Assembly (NCBI RefSeq): GCF_002994745.2 | Contig: NC_037090.1 | Location: 13,141,501-13,205,500 of the forward strand | Direction: 5' to 3' | DNA length: 64,000 nucleotides | DNA from: Rosa chinensis | Taxonomy: Eukaryota > Streptophyta > Magnoliopsida > Rosales > Rosaceae | Shown here: positions 9,451-21,029 of the stretch, piece after piece | Position numbering within the stretch: the first letter of the stretch is position 1 | How the letters are laid out: every line of letters begins with the position of its first letter | Notes under the pieces: generated by a model | Database searches by the model: none | What the model was told of the DNA's origin: nothing | What the model saw: only the letters and a program-made list of their open reading frames with translations | Position numbers and translations under genes: made by a program

Positions 9451-12400
9451 ATGATCATGGAGCCGAAGATGGAGAGGAAGAGGACGTTCGCTATGAACTG
9501 GGACGGCCTCCACGACGAAGAAGACGACGACCGCTTCTTCGAGTCCCGGGAGAGAATCTCCTCCGCCGTGCCTATCGACCTCGAAGCCTCCTCCTCCGAC
9601 GATGAGGACTTCGACGACAGTCGTATGTCCTTCGCCTCCTGCGTCTCCTCCGTCCGAAACGACGTCGAGGTGCTGCGAGCCTTGTCCGCCGCCGAGCCGT
9701 CCTTCGCCTCGTCGCCTCCGATGTCACCGGACTACAACATCTGGATGGCCGCGCCGGGGTCGATCTCCGAACGCCGCAGGCGGTTGTTGCAGGGCATGGG
9801 ATTGGCCAACGGCGGCAAAGACATCGTCAGCTTCAGACGCCTCGTTTCGAATAAAGCCCCAAACGGCGTCTTTCCGGCCGTTACGAGTTGCCCTACTCGC
9901 TCTCGGGAAAAGATACAAGTTCCCGAAACAGCGCCCGAACCCGATCCCGATCCGGAGCCAGAGTCGGGGGCTTCGAATTCGCCTTTGCCGATGATGCTTG
10001 TACGGTCCAGATCGGAAGGAGAGATCGAAGCTTTCTCGGCCGATAAACGAAGGAAAGAGCAGGTAATTGGCACTGTCTCGAAACAACGGCTGACAAGAAC
10101 GTCGTCGGCGATCGCGGCTCCTAGCTCTAGGATGTGTTTTTCCACGACGCCTCAAAGCGACGTGGGAACCAAGACCGTCCGATCTAGGCAAAACAGCGCC
10201 GCATTGTCGACGGAGTTCACCAACAATTTAGGGGCGTTCTTCTTGATTAAAAATCTGGACACGGGAACCGAGTTCATTGTGAACGAGTACGATCAAAACG
10301 GGTGTTGGAACAAGTTTAGTGATCTCCAAACGGGGAAGAAATTGACCGTGGACGAGTTTGAGAAGTCCGTCGGGTACTCGCCGGTGGTGAAGGAGGTGAT
10401 GCGGCGGCAAAATGTCAACATTGAAGCCGGGATTGAGAGGAAGGTACCGGCAGGAGCCAATTCGTTTGTGTCAAAGAGTTTGAGGATGAGCAAGAGAAAG
10501 GTGGCTCTTTTGAAGAATAGCATAAAAGGTGTGGGAAGTGCTGTGAGTGTACTAATTGGGGATAAGGATCAACACGCCTCGTCGCCGCCTCCTCCGCTGC
10601 CGCAGGACCAGAAATCAAGCAAGGCTAATTCGGGGTCTGGTTCGGAGTGGATCAAAGTTAGGCAGACTGGGAAGTCATATAAGGAGCTATCAGCATTGCA
10701 TTTGTGCCAGGAGATTCAGGCTCATGAGGGCTCAATTTGGACCATCAAGTTTAGCTTGGATGCTAGATTTCTTGCTAGTGCTGGAGAGGACAGGGTCATT
10801 CATGTATGGGAAGTTCAAGAATGTGAGATTATGTCCATGGATAGCAATGCGAACCCGCTGCATCCCTCCTCGGTGTCCCCATATCCGGATCGATCAATGT
10901 GTCTTAGCTCTGAAGCTTCAATTTCCTCTGAGAAGAAGAAGAAGGGGAAGGGAGGCTCTTCTAGGAAAACTAATCCCATTCCTGACTATGTCCATGTACC
11001 CGAATTCGTGTTTGCCCTCTCGGAGAAACCTGTGTGCTCTTTCGAAGGTCATTTGGATGCAGTACTGGACCTGTCATGGTCCAGAGATCAGGTCAGTTAT
11101 GATCCTGCATTTAAAAGCTGAAATGTAGTGGTCTGTTATAGTTAAGTTAGAAGCTGGCCTTATGAGAATTTCAATTATGATTAAAAGTATATGTATGCAT
11201 GTTCTTCGATATAACAAGGAGTTGGGCTAATTTTGATCTGACATGCAGCTATTGCTTTCATCTTCAATGGACAAAACTGTTAGATTATGGGATATGGTGA
11301 CCAAGAGTTGTTTAAAGATGTTTGCCCACAATGATTATGGTAAGAAGCATCTATATACCACTGCTCAGCTGTTGTGTGCTTTTGTTGCTTGACCCTATAT
11401 ATTATGCAGCATAGATGCATATATGGTGTTTGTTTATTTCAATTTCCTTTGGTTTCTTGAGTTTAACATGGGAATCGGTCTGGCAGTAACTTGCATACAG
11501 TTCAATCCATTGGACGACAGTGTTTTTCTCAGCGGCTCCCTTGATGCGAAGCTTCGATTATGGGACATATCTGATCGAAGAGTGGTGGACTGGACTGATC
11601 TTCATGAAATGGTCACCGCTGCATGCTATACTCCAGATGGCCAGGTCTAGCTCAATTCTATTATATATGGTTTTTCACAATGTTATTTTTCTGGTTTCAT
11701 GTACTCTTCAGCATGCTTAGAATCTTCATATGAAGTCGAATCAACTTAGAAAACTTTATTATGATATGGTTCTAAATTGTTTCACTTCCCTATAGTTATG
11801 GTATACCTTTTTGTAACTGCAGGCTGCCATCATTGGCTCGCACAAAGGGAACTGTCGTATGTACAATGCAGAAGGTACGAGTCTTTCATACATAGTATAT
11901 TCATTGGACAACCCTGCAGAACTTTATTCTAGTTTAAATATGTTCATACAGACAGTCTATAATAAGGCTCATCTTGTTTCCTAATTCAGATTGTAAATTA
12001 AGTCAAGAAGGCCAGATTGATATTAAAAACAAGAAGAAGAATCAAGCAAAGAAAGTTACCGGTTTCCAGGTAACTGTCCTCCCTCTGATTCCTTGCCAAT
12101 TAACAGTTTCTGCTTAAATCCCTTGGAATGATTGTTCTCGTCCTCTAAACAGTTTTCTCCGATTAATCCATCTGAAATGCTTGTCACATCTGCTGATTCC
12201 CGGATTAGGATTGTGGACGGTAAAGATGTCACTCATAAGTTTAGAGGTATGTAATAAATCAAATGATCAGTACCATTTCATTTCCTTTCCAAAATATTCT
12301 GGTCAATAATACATGGATATGTAACAGGTTTCCGAAATACAAGCAGTCAAATTGGAGCGTCATTCACTCCCAATGGAAAGTACATTATATGTGCCAGTGA

Positions 12401-13079
12401 AGATTCTCATGTATATGTATGGAAGCGTGAAGAGCCTCGAGTGTCAGCCGCAGGAAAAAAGAGCACAATCACCACCACTTCTCATGAATATTTTCAGTGT
12501 AAAGATGTTTCAGTAGCAATCCCATGGCCTGGCACCATAAAAGGTGACCCTCCCCCGCCTGTGTCTGTGCATTCTTCTAAGAGGCACTCAAAACGTTCCT
12601 CTGTACAGCCAGTTTCAGGAACTGCATCACCTACTCAAGACGGAGGAGACAGCAAGAGATTCCTGCCACCTCTTCCAAAGAAAAACACTAATCCTAGTAC
12701 TCCTCCTAGTGCAACAGCGGAGAAAACCACTCATCTTAGTACTCCTCCTAATGCGACAGCGGAGAAACCTTCGACTCCCCCACCAGAAGATCAGGATCCA
12801 TCTGAAATTTCTCGAACGGATTCTGGGATTGGCGAGTCATTCAGCTCAGACCCTTCCTCTATTAGGTATGGTGGCGATTCACCTTCTATATCTTCTGGCA
12901 ATGCATCATCATCTTGGTCTTCCTCTTGGTCCTCTTTGTTTGGGCATGAATCGAGCCAAACAACCCAAGCTTGGGGCTTGGTCATTGTGACAGCCACCCT
13001 GGAAGGTGAAATCAGGGCATATCAAAATTTTGGGATACCAAGAAGGGTGCCCGGCAGTTTTTTTGGAGGTCCTACCTAG
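9451..13079 (+). CDS. WD40 repeat protein, WDR44-like plant family
   Basis: Seven coding exons fit in phase: 9451-11091, 11249-11339, 11487-11644, 11823-11874, 11990-12069, 12153-12246 and 12328-13079, giving 955 aa. The first ~400 residues are low-complexity, with acidic and Ser-rich runs and a DPDPEPES patch. WD repeats begin near residue 424 (HEGSIWTIKFS to IHVWEV), followed by FEGHLDAVLDLSWS to VRLWDM, then VTCIQFNP to LRLWDI, then VTAACYTPDG, FSPINPSEMLVTSADSRIRI, and GASFTPNGKYI to HVYVWKR. The last ~200 residues are Ser/Pro-rich and end in a conserved-looking AWGLVIVTATLEGEIRAYQN block. Plant relatives are annotated as WDR44-like; in animals WDR44 binds Rab11, but a Rab role here is only inference. 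The start is the first ATG of a frame that has another Met three codons on. The leader is C/T-rich. There is no sign of damage. Confidence 0.88.
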
Positions 13080-13732
13080 GTCGTTTTCAACTCTGTTGTT
13101 GGTCTCAAATCGATCAAAATATATTGTACACAAACTATGTCAGATCCCTTGGTGCAGTAAGATCAAAGTAAATACATCAAACCGCACAAATGGGATTTTG
13201 TTGAAGATGTCCAAACCATTCGTTCCCATCATCAGAAAGTTTTGTAGATTACAACAACCTATCCATTTTCCACAAAATTAATTGATGCTAGATTGTATAC
13301 TAGTTGCTTTGTTGTATCAGGCCAGAAAGTATTTTGCTGTAAATGTCATATGTCAAAGCTACTCATCACCAATCAATCGAGAGAAAAAAAATGTTCATCA
13401 TCAGAATTATTCAGAAATATTTGTAAATTACAATCTATTAATTTTTATACAGTTTTACGATAAGTTTGCAGAATATAACGATACATTATTGCATCAATAA
13501 AATTAATTTTCGATAGTAATAAACTAGCTCATACACACTGAATTCTAGTACGACACGCGACACACCGCAAACGCCACGGCCACTACCGAGAAAACGAAGT
13601 ACTGAAGATTTTCGAGGGTTTGATCCATTTTAGCTTTGTATACTCAATGTTGTTACTGGGGCTAAAGTCTATAAAAGACAAAGCATTTGCGGTTATTACA
13701 TTTACTTTGAATTCCAAAATCACCCGCCAAAA
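13080..13732. other. 3' UTR of the WD40 gene and short intergenic region
   Basis: AT-rich DNA with AATAAAATTAAT at about 13496, a possible polyadenylation signal. A short GC-richer patch at 13540-13600 precedes the next gene. No other feature is supported. Confidence 0.4.
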
Positions 13733-14288
13733 ATGGTAGAGAGGAAAAGAGCCAGAGCTTCCTCGCCTTCGAGCCCTCTCGCCACCGTCGATGACATTCA
13801 GAGACGCCTCATGCGACCTTCCTCCTCCTCCACTCCACCGCCGATCTCAACCTTATCATCCCCGCCGTACGATCCCTAACTCCCTCACGCTCTCCGATTT
13901 GAAATTCGTATCTAATTATCACTAATTTCGGTCTTAATTTTACTGCAGGAAAGATCGCCGCGCGCAAATCCAGAAGCACTCGACGCAGGCGAAGCTGAAA
14001 ACGACGAATTATAAGCTCGAAGATTACTTGGATCTGAATCTGCTCGCGGATGTGTCTTCGAGAATCGGCAGCGCGAAGAAGGTTGAAACGACGTCGCTGA
14101 AGAAAGAGGTCAGAGATTTCGAGTGGCCGGTCAACGAGTTGAAGGTGCTGGTTGTGGAGTCGGGCAAGGAAGCTGTGAATCTCAACGACGACGTGGATCT
14201 GATCGAGGAAGTTGGGGACGGAGACGCAGAAACCTGTACGGCGTTTCGACGTTTCGAGCGAAGTGCCTTGCGGCGTTTCAGAAGGTGA
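13733..14288 (+). CDS. uncharacterised two-exon protein, possibly frameshifted near its end
   Basis: Exon 1 (13733-13866) starts MVERKRARASSPSSPLATVD and splices in phase (ccgcc|gtacga ... tactgcag|g) to exon 2 at 13949. The joined frame gives 157 aa: a basic N-terminus, a Ser/Pro linker, KLEDYLDLNLLADVSSRIGS, then an acidic tail (NLNDDVDLIEEVGDGDAE). I do not recognise the family. The end looks wrong: after about 14232 the frame turns into an Arg-rich tail, whereas the neighbouring frame reads NLYGVSTFRAKCLAAFQK up to a good donor (cagaag|gtgagg at 14284/14285). A one-base change near 14230 could therefore have cut the protein, or the gene continues through a further exon. It may be a real gene, a recent pseudogene, or one hit by a sequencing error. 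Confidence 0.5.
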
Positions 14289-14568
14289 GGATCACAAACA
14301 AACCGGTTGTTAAATTGTTATTGGTGAAGAGTAATTTGCATATATAGTTATTACTGTAAGGAAAGGGGGTTGGATTTCAAAAACAAACTCAAAGTCAGGA
14401 GCTTGTTGCATTTAATTGTCCACGGCTTATTACCGCTATAAGCTTCATTGTGGTTTGATTTTTTTATTTGTTGCATTTTCAATCTGTCTCACTTTTCCGG
14501 AAATCTATTGCTCGATAAGTTGATAACCACGATTTTAATAAAGCATTTTTATTTTAGTGCTTTTATTT

Positions 14569-14869
14569 CTTCTTAGTCAGTTTAGCCTTCTTCCGTAAAA
14601 AGCATTCCCACATCGAGTCAGATCCAATCGAATCTCCCAGCCTCTATGTACAGAGACTCAGGTCCTGTCGCCTCAACGGCTCAACCATCGCGTCACGAAT
14701 AGCTGACACTAATGTCATCAAAAACGTGGTCTGCAGCCGCACTCTGGCAATTAGCCGCCTGCCAAGCTTTGATCGCAATAAGACAGTGTCGGAATCGTCA
14801 ACCCATCGTTTGAGAGAAAGAGTGCAAGCTCACACAATAGTCCCAACCTCTATGATTAAGAGAGAATGA
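14569..14869 (+). pseudogene. open reading stretch without start codon, unknown origin
   Basis: After a possible acceptor (ttcttag ending about 14576) a frame stays open for nearly 100 codons to a TGA at about 14867, including FFRKKHSHIESDPIESPSLY and SCRLNGSTIASRIADTN. It has no initiating ATG. The composition is more coding-like than the surroundings. It could be a lost last exon of the gene to its left or a gene fragment carried by an old element. I do not recognise it. Confidence 0.25.
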
Positions 14870-15117
14870 ATGTCTTTAAGTGTATTAGTGTTTTGGAGAT
14901 GACAATTGAACACAACTAAGTAAAAAATTCACTGATTAGGTGAACGAGATTGAAGAAAATCAAATTTGTGAAATGATTTTTTTTTTCCCATCTAATCCCA
15001 CCTTTGATGGGGCTCGAACACATGACTTTCCAAATAGGAAGTCACTCCACATCGTGGCGGGTCCATGGATCTCAGATCCTAATGGGGGAGGAATCTAGGG
15101 ACAATTGGGAAATGAGG

Positions 15118-15120
15118 ATG
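15118..15120. repeat. target-site duplication ATG (left) of the CACTA element
   Basis: ATG directly before the CACTA terminus; its partner ATG is at 19179-19181. Three-base duplications are the rule for CACTA (En/Spm) elements. Confidence 0.85.
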
Positions 15121-15661
15121 CACTACACCAATTTCGGAATCAGACAACACATATCAGACGACAGCAAACATTTTAACTGTCGTCTGAAATAATCAGACGA
15201 CAGCAAGAAATATTCTGTCGTCTAAGTTTTTGAATCCAACAACAGTTTTTTCTTGGCTCTTGTGCAAAAGCATTTCAGACAATGGTTGATTTTTTTGATG
15301 TTGTCTGAATGAGTCAATTCAGACAACAGTTATTGCGTGATGTTGTCCAAGGTTCATTTTTACAATGGTTGATAAAAGATGTTGTCTGATTGTTTTTAAT
15401 CAGACAACAGTTATTACTTCTCTGTTGTGCAATTACCATTAATACAATGGTTGAAAAAGATGTCGTCTGATTGTTTTGATTCACACAACAGTTTTTCAGT
15501 TGTCTATTGTGCAACTCTCTTTCAGACAATATATTGAAATTGCTGTTGTCTGAGTTTTAGGGTTCAATAGACCGCCCTAGTTAATTGACTTTAACATTTG
15601 GCCAAAATTTTCAATTTTCACTTCCCTCCATCGACCAAATTTTATATTTCACATCGAGTAG

Positions 15662-15725
15662 TATATAAGGGAAAGAACCCTAGCCTTTCCTATTTTTTCT
15701 CCTTCTTCCTCTGTCGGGTCGCACG

Positions 15726-15759
<34 letters not shown>

Positions 15760-15820
15760 TCTCTCTTTCACTCTGGAAAGCTCGACTTTGGGCACCGCCA
15801 CCACCACCACCACCACCAAA
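15662..15820 (+). promoter_or_regulatory. captured promoter/leader-like segment with CT and CAC microsatellites
   Basis: TATATAAGG at about 15662-15670 is followed about 60 bases on by a (CT)n run (15729-15757) and a (CAC)n run (about 15790-15817). This is the layout of a plant core promoter and 5' leader, now inside the CACTA element and on the same strand as the captured PDX2 exon. Whether it drives transcription is not known. Confidence 0.35.
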
Positions 15821-16439
15821 AGATAGCCTAGTTCTAGTTTTGATTTGGCTATCAGATAATCCTTATCTCTCTTCTTTATCAGATTTCAAAACCAAAACGA
15901 AGAAGGAGCCCTCGTCAAAATGACAAAACCTAAACTGAAGTCGCCATCTCTCTCTCTCTCGCTCTTGGGCACGGGCCCTCTCCCTCTCAGCCTCTCTCCT
16001 CGACGGTTCGATTTCTTTTACAACAAAAAGAATGACTAGAGCTTTTGGGAACCCATTAATCCGACACAAGTTAATTGAGGCTATCCAGTTCAAAAGATAA
16101 ACAAGCTCAAGCGCTCTGGTTTTGTTAACTGGTACTTCTCTTACCTTGAAATTTCGTGTTTTTGAAATCAATTGGTTTTGGGTTTGATTGATTTTCTTGT
16201 TAAAATGGATTTGGGGATTGGGGATTGGGGATTTCATAGAACTCGATTTGGGGTGTTAGGGTTTGCTGTTAATTTCGATTTGGGGGTTAGTGTTCTTGTC
16301 GATTTTTTGTTTAGTTAAAGTTGTTTGTGTTCAAATCCTTATTATGGGTTAGAAGGGCTAATTGATGTTGTCAATGCAGGTACTTGAGAGAGGGATTGTG
16401 GTGTAAATATTTATTGAAACTCTCTGTTCTGTGTTGCAG

Positions 16440-16567
16440 TGTTGAGAAGGCTAGGAGTGAAGGGCGTGGAGATAAAGAAACCAGAGCAGCTCAAAACCAT
16501 GGCCTCACTCATAATCCCTGGAGGAGAGAGCACCACCATGGCTAAGCTCGCCGAGTACCACAACCTG
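16440..16567 (+). pseudogene. PDX2: captured exon of PDX2 (pyridoxal 5'-phosphate synthase glutaminase subunit)
   Basis: The 128-bp segment translates as LRRLGVKGVEIKKPEQLKT then MASLIIPGGESTTMAKLAEY and HNL, a strong match to the N-terminal region of plant PDX2, including the strictly conserved PGGEST loop of the class I glutaminase fold. It is bounded by an intact acceptor (gtgttgcag) and donor (ctg|gtcttt), so a whole exon with flanking intron was taken. PDX2 hydrolyses glutamine to supply ammonia to PDX1 in vitamin B6 synthesis. The catalytic Cys and His lie in later exons, which I do not see, so this cannot encode an active enzyme. It lies wholly within the CACTA element. Confidence 0.88.
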
Positions 16568-17033
16568 GTCTTTCTATCACTCACCCAAACAGTCTCTATT
16601 ATTTGTTGATTTGTTTAAAGCTTTTTACTTTATTACTCCCGGGCTCAATATGTATATGTCTGCTTCTGCAATTGTCGATACTTTTAGTATATCAGTAAAT
16701 GGGGATTAGATGAAAATGAGGACTGTTCTAGAAATGGTGTAATTTGGCTATATGGGTTTTGTTCTTTGGTGCTTTGGGTATATAGGAGTGGTGGAATTGT
16801 GAACTATATCGGTTTGCCTAATATAATCACAAATGACACATGAGGTAAAGGAAATGAAGTAGATTATAGCATTATTTGAACATCCTAGTTCATTTTGTTG
16901 TAGTTAGAATTTGATTAGAAAAAAGAAAAGCATTGAACTTGGCTCTATGTACCCACCAAGTCTCAGTTTTTTTCTTCCCCTGATATGTGGTTTTGTCTCT
17001 CAACATAATCAATTAGGTCTTTTCAACAGATTC

Positions 17034-17105
17034 TGAAGATTGGTTTTGTCTCTCAGCTCATCCAAAATCTGCAGAGCATCCGACTGAGACCCAGAACCAA
17101 GTCAG
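17034..17105 (+). other. possible second captured exon, unidentified
   Basis: An open segment (SEDWFCLSAHPKSAEHPTET) between an acceptor-like ttcaacag and a donor-like cag|gtagct, inside the CACTA element and on the same strand as the PDX2 exon. It is not part of PDX2 as I know that protein. It may derive from a different host gene or be chance. Confidence 0.22.
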
Positions 17106-19181
17106 GTAGCTTATCTCCTTTTAGTTCTTCATTTCTGAATACTTTCATCCCCATTTTGTTAATGTTTAGTTTATGATGAAAAATGTAGGTGATCTTTATT
17201 TTCTTTGATTTGAGTCCTCAATTAAACATGTGGGTTACTCTAATTTCGGAGCCATTTCCTTTGAGAAAGAAACAATACTTGGATTACATTATAAAAATGA
17301 AGTGCTGCTTCACCTTCCATTTTGTTTAATAATGGTTTTCATGTCTTTAGCAACATGAAAGCTGACGTGAAACTTCAGCATCAATAGATAAGTTCTTTAG
17401 TTTAATGTTTTGCTAGTGTTGAATGGTTAATTGGTTTATGTGGGGCTTCCTCTTGTCCCATTCAGCATTTGTTTTTGTTTTTCGTCACTATCAAGTAGAG
17501 TAGGTACTATTTGATTCATTCTTGCAACCATTCTCGTAGTTGTTTCTGCTTCTTTCTCATCAGCATTTAAACAACTTAACTACGTAAAATAGGTGCATAC
17601 TCATACTAATTAACTATCATGTTTGCAGTTTGATGTATATATTCTAAAAGCATAGAAAATATGCTCGACATGATCATTATATTAACAAAACATTAATGCA
17701 ATTTTCCTGGAGTCTAAAGATATAGGTTCTTTGGTTTGTTTCTGTTAAGTTTCAGCTCTTCTATTTAGGATTCATATATTGGTTAAGACTCAAGGTAGAA
17801 AAGAGGTTCTGCAAATGTGAATTGGTGTTTCTGAGTTTCTGACCCAGTTTAACTTTTACTGAAAACTGTACAGTTCAGTTGGGAATTTGAAGTTATTATA
17901 TTCTTACAAATTGCAGTAGACATCTTAAGGATTGTTTCAGAATTGGAATCTCCTAAAAATGATTTTTCTAGAATTACTTATGATTTTTTCAAAGTTGCAG
18001 GTCTGCTACAGGAATTTCTGAACACAGCAATACTGGGTGTTAAACTATCTTTGTTTCTTGGAAAATAGAACATTAGGTTTCTTATGCCTAAGGTGTTTGT
18101 TGAAATTTCCTGTCAGACTTCTTTAACATCTTATATCCCATTTCGGTAACTGATATAATTTTAAGCCCAAGTTGTTCATGTTTTGTCTCTTGGATCTTCT
18201 TTAAACAGCAGCCTACAGTTTACTAATTTCCAATTTCCAGGTCATCAGTTGCATATATTTACTTCTACTTATGGATGTAGGTTATGGAGAGCACCTGTGG
18301 ATTCCACTTACTCCTAGAATGGTAGACATGCTCAATGAATAAGCTAAAGTAAACAAAGCAGGCCCTGAGCCTTTGTTCCCTGTAAATTATATGCAGCATC
18401 TCAACAAGGAAAATTTCTGTTCTAGGACACTTTAGGATGCCGGAAAGGGATCACCATCACATTTGCTTTAGTTATAGGCATGGTTAATGTGCAATGGACA
18501 CGTTTTATGGACAAGTTTATATTTTTTGGGTTTATGTATTTATAGGCACCTAGGCAGTGTTAATTCCTTGTAAATGTTGGGATGAATATTGCTTATGGAA
18601 TGAAATGGTTTTTGGAATCAAGGATGTGTTGTTCAATTGTACAGAATGTATGTCTTCTCTTCTATCTCAGACAATTCAACACCAACAATAAACCATTGTC
18701 TAACAAATGAACATGAAGAAAAAAGAAAGAAAAAACTGTTGTCTGAATCATCTATCTACAATAGTTATTAAACATAGTTTGTTTTAGGATGCAATAACAC
18801 ACAATGGCTTTAACAACTTTTCTGTTGTCTGGTTCAAAGTCAGTCAATAGTATTCAATTACTTTGCTGATCTCCAAGCGTCCTTCAAACAACAGTTTTTT
18901 ACAAAAAAATGTTCTCCAACTGTTCTTTACACGTCCCATCCTTCCAGGATCTGCCAACTGAAATTGCTTTGCACAAGAGTGAAGGTACCAACTCTGTTGT
19001 TCTTTGTGGTATTCAGACAACAGACTGGGTAGTAACTGCTGTTGTACTAAATTTATCAGACGACAGTTTTCTGGTATTGTCTGATTCATGTATCAGACGG
19101 CATTGAGATAGACAACAGCAAACCTTATAATCAGACGACAGTTAAAAACTGTCGTCTGATTCCGAAATTGGTGTAGTGATG

Positions 19182-19339
19182 GGAAACCCAAATCCCCCAT
19201 GTTTTTATTAGGGGATGATATTGTGATCCTCATCCCTAAACTTGACTCAATAATATATTATATTCTTTCTTTTTAAATTCAAGAATATATATTTTTGTGC
19301 CTACAATTTCTTTAGTGGTTTAGCTTGATATTAAAACAT

Positions 19340-19385
<46 letters not shown>

Positions 19386-19578
19386 ATTGAGATCGATTTA
19401 AGTATGTATTTAAAAATTAGAAACTCTAATTCTTAATTCTTAATAAGAAAATAAGAGACGAAAAAATTTGAATAATTAAGTTCTTATTGGAAATCGGGGG
19501 GATTGAGGAGGGGATGGAGTGTAGAATAAACTTGGGGATGATGGTGTTAATTTGATTCTCATCCCCAACTCGTCCCAT
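19182..19578. other. intergenic with (CA)n/(TA)n microsatellite
   Basis: Simple repeat acacacacac then a TA run at about 19339-19382. The rest is AT-rich with no supported gene. Confidence 0.6.
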
Positions 19579-19712
19579 TGCTATCCTTACTGCCTTACCA
19601 CCACACCAAATACAAGTTATCCCGATGGCTGACCATGGTGTTTACCTTTAGAAAAAGCAACTTGCTTGACTCTAAAGTCAATATTAGGATTGATTCAAAA
19701 GAATTTTCTAAA

Positions 19713-21029
19713 GGGGTTTTGTCCATTTACCCCATTTCTAGGGATTTTTTTTCTCACTTATCCCATTAAGTTTTTTTAATTCTCTCTTACCCAATACACT
19801 CTAAGGGAGTCTTCTCTAATACCCCATTAAGATTTTTTTTTTGTTTTTAATTTTTTTTTAATACCATTTTACTCCTCACCCCTTTGTTACTTAGAGAGAG
19901 AGAGAGAGATAGAGAAAATGGAAGAGAGAGAAACCATAGGAGACTTCGCCAGAGCTCGTCACCGGCTGCCAGAATCCGGTCACCGGCCGCCGAATTCCGA
20001 TCACTGGCTGCCGTCCACAGGAACTTGCTGAAAATCTCACCGGAAAGTTTTTTTGCCCCCCAATAGATGTCTATTGCCCCCTAATAGGTGTCTATTGGCC
20101 CCCATTAGACGACTATCAGCCATGTATTGCCCCCCAGTAGACGTCTATTGCCCCTCAATAAACGTTTAGATTACCGAAATGGTAATTAATCTTCCTAAAA
20201 CTACACAAATAAAACTTTGATTAAAGAAAAAAAACTAGGAGATGACATCAATTCAAAACATCTATTGGCCCCCAATAGACGTCTATTAGCCCCTAATAAA
20301 ACCTTTTTTTTCTTTGTTCTTTCTTTCTATTTTACCAAAAAAAAAACAAATAAACCAGAAACTGATTTGTGCACCCATAAGCTAATTTGGGCACCCAGGA
20401 ACTAGTGACCTCTAATCCTCCGGTGCAGCAACTTATGCCACGACGGGTCAGCATCCCAGAGGCCTTCCTCCTCCACTCCACGTCCTGATTTGGGCACCGA
20501 AGCTGCGAAATTGGCCAAATCATCTTTCTCCTTTCTCCTCTGCCACCGGCCTGCATTTAGCACAGGAGGATACGACACCGGAGCAACGGCAGAGTGGATC
20601 GAACGCTGGGTGAGGCCAAGGAGACGGCGGAGTGGATCGAACGCCGGAATCTGGGCAAGAACTCAACGTCACGCCAAGGTGAAGATCGGGGAGTGGATCG
20701 ACGCCGGAGATGCGCAGCACCGGCTGGTTGGTCCTCGACACCGGAGTCTGGAAGAGAGAGGTAGGCTGCGTGGGTTGAGCGCCGGAACTGGAAACGGCCT
20801 GGCTAGTGCGTCGGAGCCGGAAATCAGTAGGAAGTGGGGAATGAGGGGGAGAGAGAGAGAGATCGGGACTAGAGAGAGATTGATATTGAGTGGCAGTGGT
20901 TGTAGTTATTTAACTGAGTTGAGGGTAAAATGGTCATTTTGTATTAAATTGTGTGTGTGGGAACAAAAATTTGTTGATGGGGTAAGTGAGATAATTTTTT
21001 GTTATTTTGGTGCTTTGGGTCAAGGACCC
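19713..21029. mobile_element. Mutator-like element (1317 bp) with 9-bp target duplication
   Basis: The ends read GGGGTTTTGTCCATTTACCC and, as complement of the right end, GGGTCCTTGACCCAAAGCAC: degenerate inverted repeats. The 9-bp duplication TTTTCTAAA is exact (19704-19712 and 21030-21038). Nine bases is the Mutator-superfamily length. The uninterrupted site is preserved at about 21402. Inside are a (GA)n run (19893-19907), a palindromic array (20055-20296) and a GC-richer part (20400-20880) with open frames that I do not recognise. No MURA-type transposase is visible, so it is non-autonomous; the GC-rich centre might be captured host DNA. Confidence 0.82.
20055..20296. repeat. array of palindromic units around CAATAGACGTCTATTG
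   Basis: There are at least six variants of a ~30-bp unit made of a C-run plus AATAGACGTCTATTG (20055-20170), and another at 20259-20296. The core CAATAGACGTCTATTG is a perfect 16-bp palindrome in its consensus form. The array sits inside the Mutator-like element. The function is unknown. Confidence 0.75.

Larger units (their letters stand above)
15121..19178. mobile_element. CACTA (En/Spm) transposon, 4058 bp, non-autonomous, carrying gene fragments
   Basis: The left end is CACTACACCAATTTCGGAAT and the right end ATTCCGAAATTGGTGTAGTG, a perfect inverted repeat of at least 25 bp that starts with the diagnostic CACTA. A 3-bp ATG duplication flanks it. Both subterminal zones (about 15140-15560 and 18660-19160) are packed with short direct and inverted copies of CAGACRACAG / CTGTYGTCTG, the expected transposase-binding array of this superfamily. 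No transposase (TNPD) or TNPA-like frame is visible, so the element is non-autonomous. The interior is instead host-like DNA: a leader-like region with a TATA string and CT and CAC microsatellites (15660-15820), a complete PDX2 exon (16440-16567), and possible further exons near 17030-17105 and 18001-18060. The perfect ends imply fairly recent movement. Confidence 0.93.

Noticed and set aside
9602..10618. Several long frames on both strands over the first WD40 exon
   Set aside because: They are shadows of the GC-rich coding exon; only the frame from 9451 continues in phase across six introns into WD repeats.
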